Shown here one piece after another: positions 26,823 to 35,698 of a stretch of 64,000 nucleotides of DNA. The stretch spans positions 6,324,001 through 6,388,000 of the forward strand of contig OY970367.1 of the NCBI GenBank assembly GCA_963718635.1, written 5' to 3'. The notes beneath the pieces were generated by a model that worked only from the letters and a program-made list of their open reading frames with translations, made no database searches and was not told the origin of the DNA. The translations under genes were made by a program, and so were the position numbers. The DNA is from JAIOQJ01 sp963718635 (GTDB lineage: Bacteria; Planctomycetota; Planctomycetia; Gemmatales; Gemmataceae). Numbering within the stretch: position 1 is the first letter of the stretch; every line of letters starts with the position of its first letter.

Positions 26823-27803
26823 ATGTCTTTGTTCTCCGCTGCTTTGATAGCTTCTTTGATTGCAGGCCCGGCAGTAACCACCGAGGCTTTGGCGAAATTT
26901 CCAACTTCGGAGGCCTGTTTATTCGATCACAAGCCGAAAGATAAATCGCAAACGTATCAAGCTGCGGATTTGCCAGATGAGTATCGAGCTTGCCGAACGC
27001 CTGCTTCGAAACCGGTTTCACTCTCAATGCTTCGGCAGAAGCCAACCGCTAATGAGCTTATAGGTCCACCGCAACAATACTGTGTCTTCGTTATGCGTGC
27101 CGATGCAGCCGAGTCGGCAGCTCACCCTAACTTCGCTACCCCCGTTGATGTTGAAAAAAGCTCTGGAAGATTTGTTGTCGAATTGAAAGAAGGCGAGAAT
27201 GATCTGCTGCATGCGCTGGCCTATAGTGGCGGCCTGCCTGGGTTAAACTGCAAAAACGAAGTACTGATCTATAAGAGGCCAAGAGGCAAAAAGACTCGGA
27301 CAACCACAACACACGAAGAACCGGGAACGATTGTGCGCATTCCACTCCGTTTACAGTTTGGTCAAAAGGCCCCGTTTACTAACAATGACATTGTTCTCAG
27401 AGATGGCGATGTCGTTTATATCCACAAACGCGATGATGAAACCTACAACACCGCCGGGCTGCTTGGCGCCAATCAGTTTACCCTGCCGCGCGACTTTGAC
27501 TTAGACGTTATCCAGGCGGTTAGAGGCATTCGGCCATACTTTAATGAAGGCTATGGCGGCTCATGCGGACGTGGAACCGCGAATTCCACCTGTGATTTTC
27601 TAACAGATGACTACGAATTGAACGTACTCCGTCGCACCTGGGACGACACGGAATTGTTGATCCAGATTGATATTTCTCGAGCGCTTGAAGATCCCAAGCG
27701 CCGGCTTATCCTCATGCCTGGCGACACACTGTATCTTGCAGAGAAACTACAAAAACCAAGTATACTGCTGCATTGGTTCGAATGGCCAAAAACTTTGCGA
27801 TAG
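26823..27803 (+). CDS. SLBB/polysaccharide-export-like protein
   Basis: 326 residues with an N-terminal signal-like segment (MSLFSAALIASLIAGPAV). The central part has ENDLLHALAYSGGLPGL, NEVLIYKRP, VRIPLRLQFG and NNDIVLRDGDVVYIHKR, the pattern of SLBB domains in Wza/KpsD-type polysaccharide export proteins. It is followed by YNTAGLLGANQFTLPRD and FDLDVIQAV, characteristic of the planctomycete version. A terminal LILMPGDTLYL element ends the fold. Several Cys residues (CGRGTANSTCDF) could form a disulfide outside the cytoplasm. No partner export genes are adjacent, so the exported polymer is unknown. Confidence 0.72.
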   Translation: MSLFSAALIASLIAGPAVTTEALAKFPTSEACLFDHKPKDKSQTYQAADLPDEYRACRTPASKPVSLSMLRQKPTANELIGPPQQYCVFVMRADAAESAAHPNFATPVDVEKSSGRFVVELKEGENDLLHALAYSGGLPGLNCKNEVLIYKRPRGKKTRTTTTHEEPGTIVRIPLRLQFGQKAPFTNNDIVLRDGDVVYIHKRDDETYNTAGLLGANQFTLPRDFDLDVIQAVRGIRPYFNEGYGGSCGRGTANSTCDFLTDDYELNVLRRTWDDTELLIQIDISRALEDPKRRLILMPGDTLYLAEKLQKPSILLHWFEWPKTLR

Positions 27804-27826
27804 CAAAGTCCAGACTATGAGTATCA

Positions 27827-28348
27827 TTAAGAAGGAACCTGTTTGTCGCCTTCAACAGTAGTAAATCGCTTGACGAAACCGTCTATTGCCTTACGAGCTG
27901 TTATGTGGTCGCGCTCTTCCTGCTGCTTGCGATAATTTTCTCCACAGACTGGGCAGCGAATTGACGAAACATTCGAATGGAACTTGTCGTAGCAGTCGAT
28001 GCATTTGTAGCCATTCAACCTAGCGGCCACCCAGTGGGCCGTTTGATAGGCAATCACAGCGGCTACGACCGTAGCGATCAAAATGGATAATACGTAGACA
28101 AGATAACCCGCTGAATAGCCATCTGCTTCAACTCTTTCCCTAAGAACCATGCAAATGACGCCAAACGCAATAACGAAAACAAAGCCGACAATGCCAAGCG
28201 CTGCACCTGTGGCGGTGGCAAGATAGTGTCGCCTACCCGGCAGACGAACGTCGGCCTTCGCACCCTTCGAGCTTGCAAGCAACACTGCTCCTATTCCGAT
28301 TGACAAAGGAACAAAGAACAGCCAACCAATTAAAAACACGACCTCCAT
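27827..28348 (-). CDS. Membrane protein with C-terminal zinc ribbon
   Basis: 173 residues. Three predicted transmembrane helices lie at about residues 4-24, 46-68 and 83-104 (for example VVFLIGWLFFVPLSIGIGAV). The cytosolic tail has CIDC ... CPVC, a small zinc ribbon, and a charged C-terminus. No family was recognised. It converges on the SLBB gene with about 24 bases between the stops. Confidence 0.65.
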   Translation of the reverse strand: MEVVFLIGWLFFVPLSIGIGAVLLASSKGAKADVRLPGRRHYLATATGAALGIVGFVFVIAFGVICMVLRERVEADGYSAGYLVYVLSILIATVVAAVIAYQTAHWVAARLNGYKCIDCYDKFHSNVSSIRCPVCGENYRKQQEERDHITARKAIDGFVKRFTTVEGDKQVPS

Positions 28349-28709
28349 TTTAGGGACTATTTCAATGAAAAAGCCTCGACATTATCTGATGGAACTCGAC
28401 CACTCGCCAACGAGGCAAATAAGGCGCGGGTAGATCCAACGCGGAATGGCCCCATTGTTTAAACCGAATGCACTCGCGAATTTCAACAGTCGCAGGAGCG
28501 TATCGCATTTGTGAATGCAAACTGCAAACGTAGCGCGTTGGCTACGCACACTACTCCGTCGCTGGCGCAGTCCGGCTAACAAGAGTGGACGTTCCTACGT
28601 ATGACGGATTGCTCCTGCCAAATATCCGCGTTGCGGTCTTGACGCTTCGCGTGGTCTCATTATGATAACTTCTTTCGTATCGCCACCATAGTTGAAGGAC
28701 GCTAGAGTC
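28349..28709. other. Intergenic region upstream of rplM
   Basis: No gene is seen. It contains degenerate GC-rich repeat fragments (GTCGCTGGCGCAGTCCGGC near 28558-28576), and must contain the promoter of the ribosomal pair, with GAAGGA 10-15 bases upstream of the rplM ATG. Confidence 0.5.
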
Positions 28710-29141
28710 ATGTCCACGTTCATGGCCAATCGGGCAACCGTAACGCCGCAATGGTACGTCATTGATGGAACGGACCAGGTTGTGGGCCGTTTGGCGGTTC
28801 ATATCGCGAACATGCTGCGTGGCAAGCATAAGCCCGAATACACCCCGCATTGCGATACGGGCGATTTTATTGTCGTCACTAATGTGGAGAAGGTGAAGTT
28901 CACCGGCCGCAAGTGGGACCAGAAGTCCTACCAGACGTACAGCGGCTATGCCGGCGGGCAGAAGATTATCCCGGCTCTCGAAATGCTCGCCAAGAAACCT
29001 GGTGAGATTTTGATGCAGGCCGTCAAACGCATGGTGCCGCGCAATCGGCTTGGTCGACAACAGATGTCGAAGCTGAAGTTGTACGCGGGGCCCGCCCATC
29101 CGCATCAAGCACAACAGCCAAAAGAATTGAAACTCGCTTAA
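28710..29141 (+). CDS. rplM: 50S ribosomal protein L13
   Basis: 143 residues, full length, with WYVIDGTDQVVGRLAVHIA, LRGKHKPEYTPHCDTGDFI, VVTNVEKVKFTGRKWDQKS and MVPRNRLGRQQMSKLKLYAG, all diagnostic of L13. I place the start at the ATG at 28710 (MSTFMANRATVTPQW); an in-frame TTG at 28692 is upstream of the ribosome site GAAGGA. rpsI follows 23 bases later, the usual L13-S9 operon. Confidence 0.96.
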   Translation: MSTFMANRATVTPQWYVIDGTDQVVGRLAVHIANMLRGKHKPEYTPHCDTGDFIVVTNVEKVKFTGRKWDQKSYQTYSGYAGGQKIIPALEMLAKKPGEILMQAVKRMVPRNRLGRQQMSKLKLYAGPAHPHQAQQPKELKLA

Positions 29142-29164
29142 ATCCGGTTTAGGAAGCACGCTGC

Positions 29165-29612
29165 ATGTATACGTCGAGCAAAAAGTATTACCTCGGAACC
29201 GGCCGGCGCAAGTCTTCCGTGGCCCGTGTCCGCCTTTGCGAAGGAAACGGCAAGATCACGGTCAACGGCCGCGATCTGGAAGTTTTCTTCACCGAACAGA
29301 AGGACCAGGGCGCCGTCGCCGGGCCGCTGCTGATCACCGATTTGCGCAACCGCGTTGACATTTTGATCAACGTTCGCGGCGGCGGCACGACCGGCCAAGC
29401 AGGCGCTGCCTGCCAAGGTGTGGCGCGTGCCATCAAAACGATGTTCGGCCCCGCGCCGACGGAAACGCCCGAAGGCAGCGAAACGGAAGCCGGCGGAATT
29501 GCCAAGAAGCTGCGCAATTCCGGCTACCTGACGCGCGACAGTCGCATGAAAGAAGCGCAAGAAATACGGCCGCAAGGGCGCCCGTAAGAGCTTCCAGTTC
29601 TCGAAGCGCTAA
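29165..29612 (+). CDS. rpsI: 30S ribosomal protein S9 (one frameshift)
   Basis: About 148 residues after repair. The body has YYLGTGRRKSSVARVRL, ITVNGRDLEVFF and GGGTTGQAGAACQGVARAI, and DSRMKE. One extra A near 29551 shifts the frame; corrected, it ends RKKYGRKGARKSFQFSKR, the invariant S9 tail that contacts the P-site tRNA. Without the correction the protein would lose this tail, which would hardly be tolerated, so an error in the sequence is by far the better reading. The 30-residue acidic/proline-rich insert (APTETPEGSETEAGG) is somewhat unusual. Confidence 0.95.
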
Positions 29613-29632
29613 CGCAGTTGGAAAAAATCTGC

Positions 29633-29684
29633 AAGCGGTGTCGACCGCCCCTGTTTATGGGCGACAGACACCGCTTTCTTTTTT
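29633..29684 (+). terminator. Rho-independent terminator of the rplM-rpsI operon
   Basis: AAGCGGTGTC pairs with GACACCGCTT, with an inner GCCC/GGGC stem, followed by TTCTTTTTT at 29676-29684. Confidence 0.88.
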
Positions 29685-29736
29685 GCTATACTTTAGTCTG
29701 ATTCACTTGCTGGACATTTCGCGCGAGCTCGATCCC

Positions 29737-30762
29737 GTGAGCCTTTTCTTTGACTATGATCTGCCTGAAGACCTGATCGCTCAACACCCGACAGCCGAGC
29801 GCGACGCCTCCCGGCTTATGGTTTTGCACCGTTCGACTGGCGCCATTGAACATCATGTCTTCCGCGAACTGCCCGAGATTCTTGCGCCGGGTGATTTATT
29901 AATATTGAATGATACCCGGGTCATTCCTGCACGCTTGATCGGCCATCGGGAACGCACGGGCGGCAAATGGGAAGGGCTGTTTCTTCGCGAAACCGCGGAA
30001 TGCGTTTGGGAATTGCTCGCGCAGACAAAAGGAACACCCCTTGTAGGCGAGACCTTTCTTGTTCAAAAGGGGCTGCTTCAGCTCAGTTATCGTGGCAAAC
30101 GGGATGGACACTGGTTGATGGAGCCGCAGTTCGTTGGGTCAGCAACGGAGTTGCTGGCAAAGCATGGCCAAACTCCCTTGCCGCCTTATATACGCAAAGG
30201 ACTCGAAGCCCAGTCTGATCGGGAGCGCTATCAAACGGTTTTCTCCCGAAACGAAGGCTCGGTGGCTGCCCCCACCGCCGGCCTACACTTCACGCCGACC
30301 TTGCTGGAGCGACTGGCTGGTCGTGGCGTTCAGACAGCGTACGTGACCTTGCATGTCGGAGTCGGAACTTTTGCCCCGGTACGCCATGACGACCCAGCCG
30401 ATCATATCATGCATCACGAATGGGCCGACGTTCCTCAAGCAACCGTTAACGCCATCAATGAGTGTCGAGAGCGAGGCAATCGGGTTATCGCGGTTGGCAC
30501 GACGGCGACCCGCGCTCTTGAGTCGGCCGAAGCGGAAGGCGTTCTTCGGCGTTGGCAGGGGCAAACGAATCTCTTCATTCAGCCGCCCTACAAGTTCCGT
30601 GTGGTCGATGCCATCATCACCAACTTCCATCTGCCGCGAACGACACTGTTGCTAATGGTGGGAGCATTTGCTGGAATGGAATACCTGGAAAGAGCGTACA
30701 AGACGGCTATCGAGAACCACTATCGTTTCTATAGTTATGGCGATGCGATGCTGATCCTTTAG
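29737..30762 (+). CDS. queA: tRNA preQ1 ribosyltransferase-isomerase QueA
   Basis: Transfers and isomerises the ribosyl group of S-adenosylmethionine onto preQ1-tRNA to form epoxyqueuosine. 341 residues from the GTG at 29737 (SLFFDYDLPEDLIAQHP), the usual length. Motifs include DLLILNDTRVIPARLIG, GSVAAPTAGLHFTP, THV-type YVTLHVGVGTFAPVR, DHIMHHEWADV and the end TNFHLPRTTLLLMVGAFAG. The open frame extends upstream through the rpsI terminator without family similarity, which is why I use the internal GTG; the ribosome site is weak. Confidence 0.93.
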   Translation: MSLFFDYDLPEDLIAQHPTAERDASRLMVLHRSTGAIEHHVFRELPEILAPGDLLILNDTRVIPARLIGHRERTGGKWEGLFLRETAECVWELLAQTKGTPLVGETFLVQKGLLQLSYRGKRDGHWLMEPQFVGSATELLAKHGQTPLPPYIRKGLEAQSDRERYQTVFSRNEGSVAAPTAGLHFTPTLLERLAGRGVQTAYVTLHVGVGTFAPVRHDDPADHIMHHEWADVPQATVNAINECRERGNRVIAVGTTATRALESAEAEGVLRRWQGQTNLFIQPPYKFRVVDAIITNFHLPRTTLLLMVGAFAGMEYLERAYKTAIENHYRFYSYGDAMLIL

Positions 30763-30774
30763 GGAACTTACGCG

Positions 30775-31116
30775 ATGAAGATTGAACAGCTGAATGTTGA
30801 GCAGATACGACTATCGAGCGCTGAAGCGGAGATGCGCGTGACCGTAGTTGTCAGTGGAAAGGAGAATGACACCGAGCTCCGCGGCGTACTCCATGGGCCT
30901 TTTTCATCGAGAGCACAAACGATCCAGATCGCTTATCCCCTGAAGCCGATGATTGAAATGAGCAGCGGCAAAGTGCTGGTCGGCACATTCCTGATCACGG
31001 ATCCTAATTACTGGACGCCGGAGACGCCGCTCACATATGAAGGGAGCATCGAAATATGGCACGGCGGGAAGCCAGTTGATCACACGCTGCTGCAGATGAC
31101 GTTCAAAGATTCATGA
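30775..31116 (+). CDS. Hypothetical protein downstream of queA
   Basis: 113 residues with no recognised family. It is beta-rich with alternating charged and hydrophobic strands: LSSAEAEMRVTVVVSGKEND, TELRGVLHGPFSSRAQTIQ, and IEIWHGGKPVDHTLLQMTF. It has no signal peptide or membrane segment. It begins 12 bases after queA, so probably co-transcribed. Its stop overlaps the stop of the convergent cysteine desulfurase gene by 6 bases. Confidence 0.65.
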   Translation: MKIEQLNVEQIRLSSAEAEMRVTVVVSGKENDTELRGVLHGPFSSRAQTIQIAYPLKPMIEMSSGKVLVGTFLITDPNYWTPETPLTYEGSIEIWHGGKPVDHTLLQMTFKDS

Positions 31117-32249
31117 CAAGATTTCTTTGAGACCCTCCGCCAAACGGTCAATATCGGCTTCCGTATTGAATGGGCCGGGACTGACGCGTACGAGACCATC
31201 CGGATACGAACCGATCGCCTTGTGGATATACGGGCGCAGTGGAGACCGGGCCGAATGGCGATGTCGAAAGCCTGGTCGAGAATTCCGCCAAGCTCCGGCG
31301 CCGCAAGACTTTCGCAACGAAAACTGATTGTGCCGACGCGCTTGGACATATCACGATGGCCGAACACTTCAAAGCCGCCAATCTCATCCAGATGCTTCCA
31401 GAGCTTTTCAACCAAGTCCGTTTCGTGTTTTTGAATCTTGGCGAGACCTTCCGCCTCAACATATTGAAGCCCGGCAGACAGGCCGGCGATGCCTAACACG
31501 TTCGGAGTTCCCCCTTCGAGGAAGTAAGGAAATTCTGCCGGCTGAGTGGGTGTCGAGGAATCGCCGCCGGTGCCGCCCTCGCGCCAAGGTCCGAGTTGGA
31601 TATTAGGAGCCACGTAAAGAACACCTGTTCCCGTTGGGCCTAGCAACGATTTATGACCCGGCAATGCAAGCAAATCGATGTTCATGGCCTGAACATCAAT
31701 CGGGATGACACCTGCTGTTTGCGCGGCATCGACGAGAAAGATCAACTCCCGTTCGCGAGCGATGGCGCCGACCTCGGCTATCGGTTGGACGGTCCCGAGG
31801 ACGTTGCTCGCATGTGTCAGCGCAATCAAACGTGTCTTGGCGCCGATCGCCTGGCGAACCGTTTCCGGGTCAATCGTCCCACCACTATCGGCGACAACAC
31901 GGGTCAGCGAGATGAGCCCCGCTTTCTCCATGGCCGCCAGCGGACGGCTGACGCTGTTATGTTCCAAATTGGTGGTGATGACATGATCGCCTCGCTTCAG
32001 GACCCCCTTAAACGCCATGTTCAGTGCGTCGGTGCCATTGAGCGTGAAGACAAAACGCTCGGGCCATTTGCCATTGAAGAAGCGGTTCAAGCGATGCCGG
32101 CCATCATCGAGCGCATGCTCGGCCGCCAGCGCCATCTTGTGCCCCGCTCTTCCAGGATTGGCGAGCGATTGGCGTGCAAAGCGATCGAGCGTCTGATAGA
32201 CCGCTTCGGGTTTTGGGAAGGAAGTAGCTGCGTTGTCGAGGTAGATCAT
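31111..32249 (-). CDS. Cysteine desulfurase family protein (one frameshift)
   Basis: PLP-dependent aminotransferase class V enzyme, about 379 residues after repair. It starts MIYLDNAATSFPKPEAVYQ and has THASNVLGTVQPI, FLVDAAQTAGVIPID and the PLP-lysine motif ALPGHKSLLGPTGTG (K near residue 200). The catalytic Cys loop RPGLHCAPYIHK is reached only after restoring one C in the run GGGC at about 31232; the protein then ends DIDRLAEGLKEILS. It belongs to the small soluble group of desulfurase relatives rather than classic IscS. Sulfur would go to Fe-S or thiolated cofactors. The toxin gene lies 3 bases upstream of its start on the same strand. Confidence 0.9.
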
Positions 32250-32252
32250 GAG

Positions 32253-32504
32253 TTAGGCGATTAAATCAACTTGATTAATGATGACTCGCTGGCGAGGCGA
32301 ATCGATGGAAAAGAAAACACGTAGTGGACGGGAATCGAACTTCCAAAGGCCTTCCGAAAGGGGAATTCCATGTCCGTGCGGATCAGATCCCAGCGACCGA
32401 ACAACGGCAGCAATCGCTTGGTCAATCGTGTCAGGACTCAGTGAATGCGCCTGTTGCAGCCGCTTCCATTGTCGGGGCAACCAGATGACTTGGTAAGCAT
32501 TCAT
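32253..32504 (-). CDS. RelE/ParE-family toxin
   Basis: 83 residues: MNAYQVIWLPRQWKRLQQAH, a helical segment, then GIPLSEGLWKFDSRPLRVFF and SIDSPRQRVIINQVDLIA. The fold order (beta, two helices, three-strand sheet with W-x-x-x-x-R-P-[LI]-R-V-F-F) is that of RelE/ParE mRNA interferase or gyrase toxins. The start overlaps the stop of the antitoxin gene by 4 bases (ATGA). It lies directly upstream of the desulfurase gene. Activity is inferred only from family and context. Confidence 0.78.
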   Translation of the reverse strand: MNAYQVIWLPRQWKRLQQAHSLSPDTIDQAIAAVVRSLGSDPHGHGIPLSEGLWKFDSRPLRVFFSIDSPRQRVIINQVDLIA

Positions 32505-32806
32505 GCTGCTTGGGCTTTCTCCAAACGCGCGATGAATTCATCTATGTAGACATCATCCAACTCGTGTCCAACTCGATTGCGTTCCGCCGCCAGAGCTTTT
32601 AAGTAGTATGTCACCCTCTCCGAGGGTATCCCTACCTCTTCAATGCCCGACATCTTGTATTGATGATAATGCGCCAGTGCTACTGCATCCGGCGGCTCGG
32701 AGACAATCCGCACAGTGCCCGCCACATCGGTCAGAATAATCGGCTCGCGCGCTTCAGCAATGATCTTTGCTTGTTCTTCGGTTAGGATAATTTCCGGCAT
32801 GGCCAT
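32501..32806 (-). CDS. Antitoxin of the RelE/ParE-type pair
   Basis: 101 residues beginning MAMPEIILTEEQAKIIAEAR and containing AGTVRIVSEPPDAVALAHYH and a C-terminal helical, charged tail (FIARLEKAQAA) that would wrap the toxin. The ATG at 32806 has AAGGAG only 3 bases upstream; an in-frame ATG at 32800 has better spacing and may be the real start. It is coupled to the toxin by a 4-base overlap. A near copy of its N-terminal region and promoter is repeated at 33204. Confidence 0.78.
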   Translation of the reverse strand: MAMPEIILTEEQAKIIAEAREPIILTDVAGTVRIVSEPPDAVALAHYHQYKMSGIEEVGIPSERVTYYLKALAAERNRVGHELDDVYIDEFIARLEKAQAA

Positions 32807-32909
32807 CGCTCCTTTTCAGTCCATCATATCAACTAAACGGGCCTTTCGGAACGAGGCGATGTCGTGAGCGGATCGTTTTGGCGCCGTCCACTCAATTAGG
32901 AATAGTCCT

Positions 32910-33204
32910 TCACGCAGCCGCCTCCGCGCGAAATTGTGTCAAGATTTCTTGAGCTTTCGCCCCGTCGATTTGACCCGCTCGAGCTTTCTCGGTCTCAAGC
33001 GCCTCCAAGACGGCTTGCACCTGCTGCCCAGACAGTCCCGTTACTGGCCCGCCCGATGCTTTCCGTCGATAATATTTGGCGAGTGCCATTGCATCGTGGG
33101 GCTCCAAAACAATACGCACCGTACCCGCGAAGAACGACGTTCTCCCGCGCTTCGGTCAGGATTCTTGCTTGTTCTTCGGTTAGGATAATTTCCGGCAAGG
33201 CCAT
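32910..33204 (-). CDS. Duplicated orphan antitoxin (one frameshift)
   Basis: 97 residues after repair. It opens MALPEIILTEEQARILTEAR, nearly identical to the antitoxin at 32806, breaks at an extra base near 33128, and continues AGTVRIVLEPHDAMALAKYY and a tail KAQEILTQFRAEAAA. No toxin gene accompanies it. The upstream DNA is also duplicated. The middle and end have diverged from the paralog, so specificity may have changed; an anti-addiction role is possible but speculative. Confidence 0.7.
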
Positions 33205-33258
33205 CGCTCCTTTTCAGTCCATCATATCAACTAAACCGGCCTTTCGGAAACGAGGCGA
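33164..33258. repeat. Direct repeat of antitoxin start and promoter region
   Basis: This segment is nearly identical to 32765-32861 (TTGCTTGTTCTTCGGTTAGG onward through the ATG, the AAGGAG site and about 50 bases upstream). It records a segmental duplication of about 400 bases. Confidence 0.85.
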
Positions 33259-33415
33259 CGATGTGAGGGTGCGCCTAGGCGAATCGGAACTTGCTATTGA
33301 CTGACGATTCGGCTCATCCGCTCCTTGCTACTGGCGTCAAAAACGCCTCGGATTCAAGGGTGTACAAAAGTGGGATGAAGTTTTGAAGCGCGTGAATACT
33401 TACTTCCGCAGCCTA

Positions 33416-33530
33416 GGGTGCGCCAACGGATTCTGGCGAGCGGCGCGGCGTAAGCCCGCCGTGGTTCCGAGCCCACGGCGGGCTTACGCCGCGCCGCTCG
33501 CCAGAATTGCCAGAAAGAGTTAGCGCACCC
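33416..33530. repeat. Perfect 35-base hairpin with outer arms (REP type)
   Basis: Arms 33430-33464 and 33473-33507 are exact reverse complements with an 8-base loop. Outer segments GGGTGCGC (33418 region) and GCGCACCC (to 33530) also pair. The core GGCGGGCTTACGCC matches the palindromes flanking the RAYT gene near 9.2-9.9 kb. Confidence 0.9.
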
Positions 33531-33570
33531 CGGTGTGATCGGGTCCTAGCCGCGCCCTAGCCTGCGCCAT

Positions 33571-35175
33571 TCACCGATTGGCGACATGTTCTTCAGAGCG
33601 CACGAAGCGATAGGCTCGGCTGGTGTGAAACGGAGTGCCGTCTTGTTCGGGCGGCATTCTCGATGAGAGTCTTGCTTCACAGGTCCAGACGGCGCCATCG
33701 CGCGATAACCGATGGTGTAGCTCTTCCTCCTCCTGCGATTGCTGCGGTGAAAACGAGGCGATCCAAACCGTTCGTCGCTCGCCGATCAGCCGGCCCCAAT
33801 CGTCGCGCTCAGCCCAGGCGACATGCGCTGGCGGCTTGAGCAGGTTCCAGCGCACCGTGGAGAGCATGTTCTCCGGAGCGTTGGCCACCAACAAGAGGTC
33901 ATTGCCGCTTGCGTCCACCACCTGTCGAGTCGCCTGGCGCGACCAACGCGCTTCATAGTCGTAATAAGGCCGCATGAGGCACCAGGCCATGCCGCCGACG
34001 GCCAACACGACAAAGGCGGCCGTCATTCGCTTTACCAAACGGATGCGGCGATCCCACTCGAGGGTTTTTTGGACTAACGCGCAACCGCCCAAGCCGATTA
34101 ACAAACAGACGATCGGCGCGGTGTGCTGCGACAGCCGTCCCGAGCCCATTGGATACTTGTGCAAGGCAGCGGCGAAGAACCAGAGTACAAAGACACCGAT
34201 GAAGGCCATGAGCAGTGCCCAACGGCCTTGGCGATGCAAAAGCCGTAGACCGAATAAGGCGATTAGCAGATTGATGATGCTGCCGCCGCGCTGCGACCCG
34301 ATGGGGTGAGCGCAGATTTCGCCCGCGAAAGCGCAGAAGGCCCAGACGATAAATTCGAAGATGTTCCATGGTGGGAAACAGTTGGCGTTGCGCCAGAAGA
34401 TGTCCATGCCTTCCTGAGTCGTGGTGCTGTTGACCGGCGACGAAAGATGAACCCGACCGACGAACCAGTAATGAATCAGAAAGCCCGCGACGGCTAACAA
34501 ATTAAACGCCAGTACTGGTGCAATGATGCGCAGATGTTTCGAGTGCCAGGCAAGCACAAGGAGGATCGGGCCGATGGCGCCGGCTACGAAGATTGAAGGA
34601 TACGAAACGAACGGCACAACAGCGCCGGCGGCAGCCAGGCACCAGAGGGGCCAAGCTTGATCCCGTCGATTTAGATACATGGCGAAAAACAAAAGAAGCG
34701 TCACCGAGGCGAGAAGGTCGCACGAATAGGGCTTTACAATCGACGCGGTGTAAACGGGAAATGAAGAAGTTGCCAGTACGGAGACTGCGATCAAATGGCC
34801 CACGGGCGACAACACCTCGCGGGCAAGCCGCCAAAATAAGAGCAAGCCAGTGAGCGACGCGAGCAAAGGCGGCAAACGCATCGACCACTCGGATGGCCCC
34901 AGATGCTGCAACACGGCGATTTCCGCCCAGTGAAACAACAGAGGAGCAATCTGGCAATTATCGATCGGGCCGAAGATGTCGCTGTAGCTTCGAGTTAGAT
35001 AATTCACCATCAGCATGGTTTCGTCGCCGTAGAACGGCAACGCCAGCGCATAGCGAAAGACTCGATAGAGCAGGCCGAAAACAAGAACAATTAGCGCTAA
35101 GCGGCGCAGCAGCAAATAGTTGGCATCTTCCCACGTGCGGAAGCCATCGTCTATCGGGAGATTCTTCTCCGCCAT
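33571..35175 (-). CDS. Glycosyltransferase family 39-like membrane protein
   Basis: 534 residues, start at the ATG at 35175 with GGAGGGTG upstream. The N-terminal LALPFYGDETMLMVNYLTRS contains the acidic DE of the first periplasmic loop of GT-C glycosyltransferases (GT39/PMT-ArnT type). About 10-11 hydrophobic helices follow, for example ALIVLVFGLLYRVFRYALAL and GFLIHYWFVG. The last 120 residues form a soluble domain. GT39 enzymes transfer sugars from polyprenyl-phosphate donors to lipids or proteins on the outer face of the membrane. Acceptor unknown. Confidence 0.78.
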   Translation of the reverse strand: MAEKNLPIDDGFRTWEDANYLLLRRLALIVLVFGLLYRVFRYALALPFYGDETMLMVNYLTRSYSDIFGPIDNCQIAPLLFHWAEIAVLQHLGPSEWSMRLPPLLASLTGLLLFWRLAREVLSPVGHLIAVSVLATSSFPVYTASIVKPYSCDLLASVTLLLFFAMYLNRRDQAWPLWCLAAAGAVVPFVSYPSIFVAGAIGPILLVLAWHSKHLRIIAPVLAFNLLAVAGFLIHYWFVGRVHLSSPVNSTTTQEGMDIFWRNANCFPPWNIFEFIVWAFCAFAGEICAHPIGSQRGGSIINLLIALFGLRLLHRQGRWALLMAFIGVFVLWFFAAALHKYPMGSGRLSQHTAPIVCLLIGLGGCALVQKTLEWDRRIRLVKRMTAAFVVLAVGGMAWCLMRPYYDYEARWSRQATRQVVDASGNDLLLVANAPENMLSTVRWNLLKPPAHVAWAERDDWGRLIGERRTVWIASFSPQQSQEEEELHHRLSRDGAVWTCEARLSSRMPPEQDGTPFHTSRAYRFVRSEEHVANR

Positions 35176-35281
35176 GGTTGTCACCCTCCGTAGCGCTCGC
35201 CTGTGGCGCGGCATCGGCTAGGGTGTAACAAATTTAGGAGAATTGAAGAAGAGGTTTTTTTAATCACGACGCGCTACGAAA

Positions 35282-35503
35282 TCAGTTGCGTTTCAACATC
35301 AAGTAGCGCCAGTGATTGGTCTGATGCTCGATGTAGCGCCGTTTGGCGTCGCTGACTGCTTCTTCTTGCTGTTCTGCGGAATTGGCCAGAGTGGCGTCGT
35401 TCGCCGCGGCGCGCGACGGTGGGCCCCAGACAGTGCGACTTAAGATGAACCCGGCCGTGCCGACGATCGCGACCACGATCAAGAGCCAATTTCGCCGTTT
35501 CAT
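35282..35503 (-). CDS. Small single-pass membrane protein
   Basis: 73 residues. One N-terminal helix (LLIVVAIVGTAGFILSRTVW) is followed by an Ala-rich hydrophilic tail with EEAVSDAKRRYIEHQTNHWR. GAGGGG lies 6 bases before the ATG at 35503. It lies downstream of the GH5 gene and upstream of the GT39 gene on the same strand. No family was recognised. Confidence 0.62.
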   Translation of the reverse strand: MKRRNWLLIVVAIVGTAGFILSRTVWGPPSRAAANDATLANSAEQQEEAVSDAKRRYIEHQTNHWRYLMLKRN

Positions 35504-35698
35504 GGACCCCTCAACGCATCGTTCGACATCGTGCGAACGCTGACTCTATACCCAAAATGCCAGTCTAATGATAGATCGACCCGAATGGCCGACTGAGGTA
35601 AAGAAAACTTTACCCCTTAAGCACCGGAACTTCGCAAAAGGGAAGAGTTGGGGAGATTGGGCAATTGAATTGAGTGTTTGACGACTCATCATCGTGAT

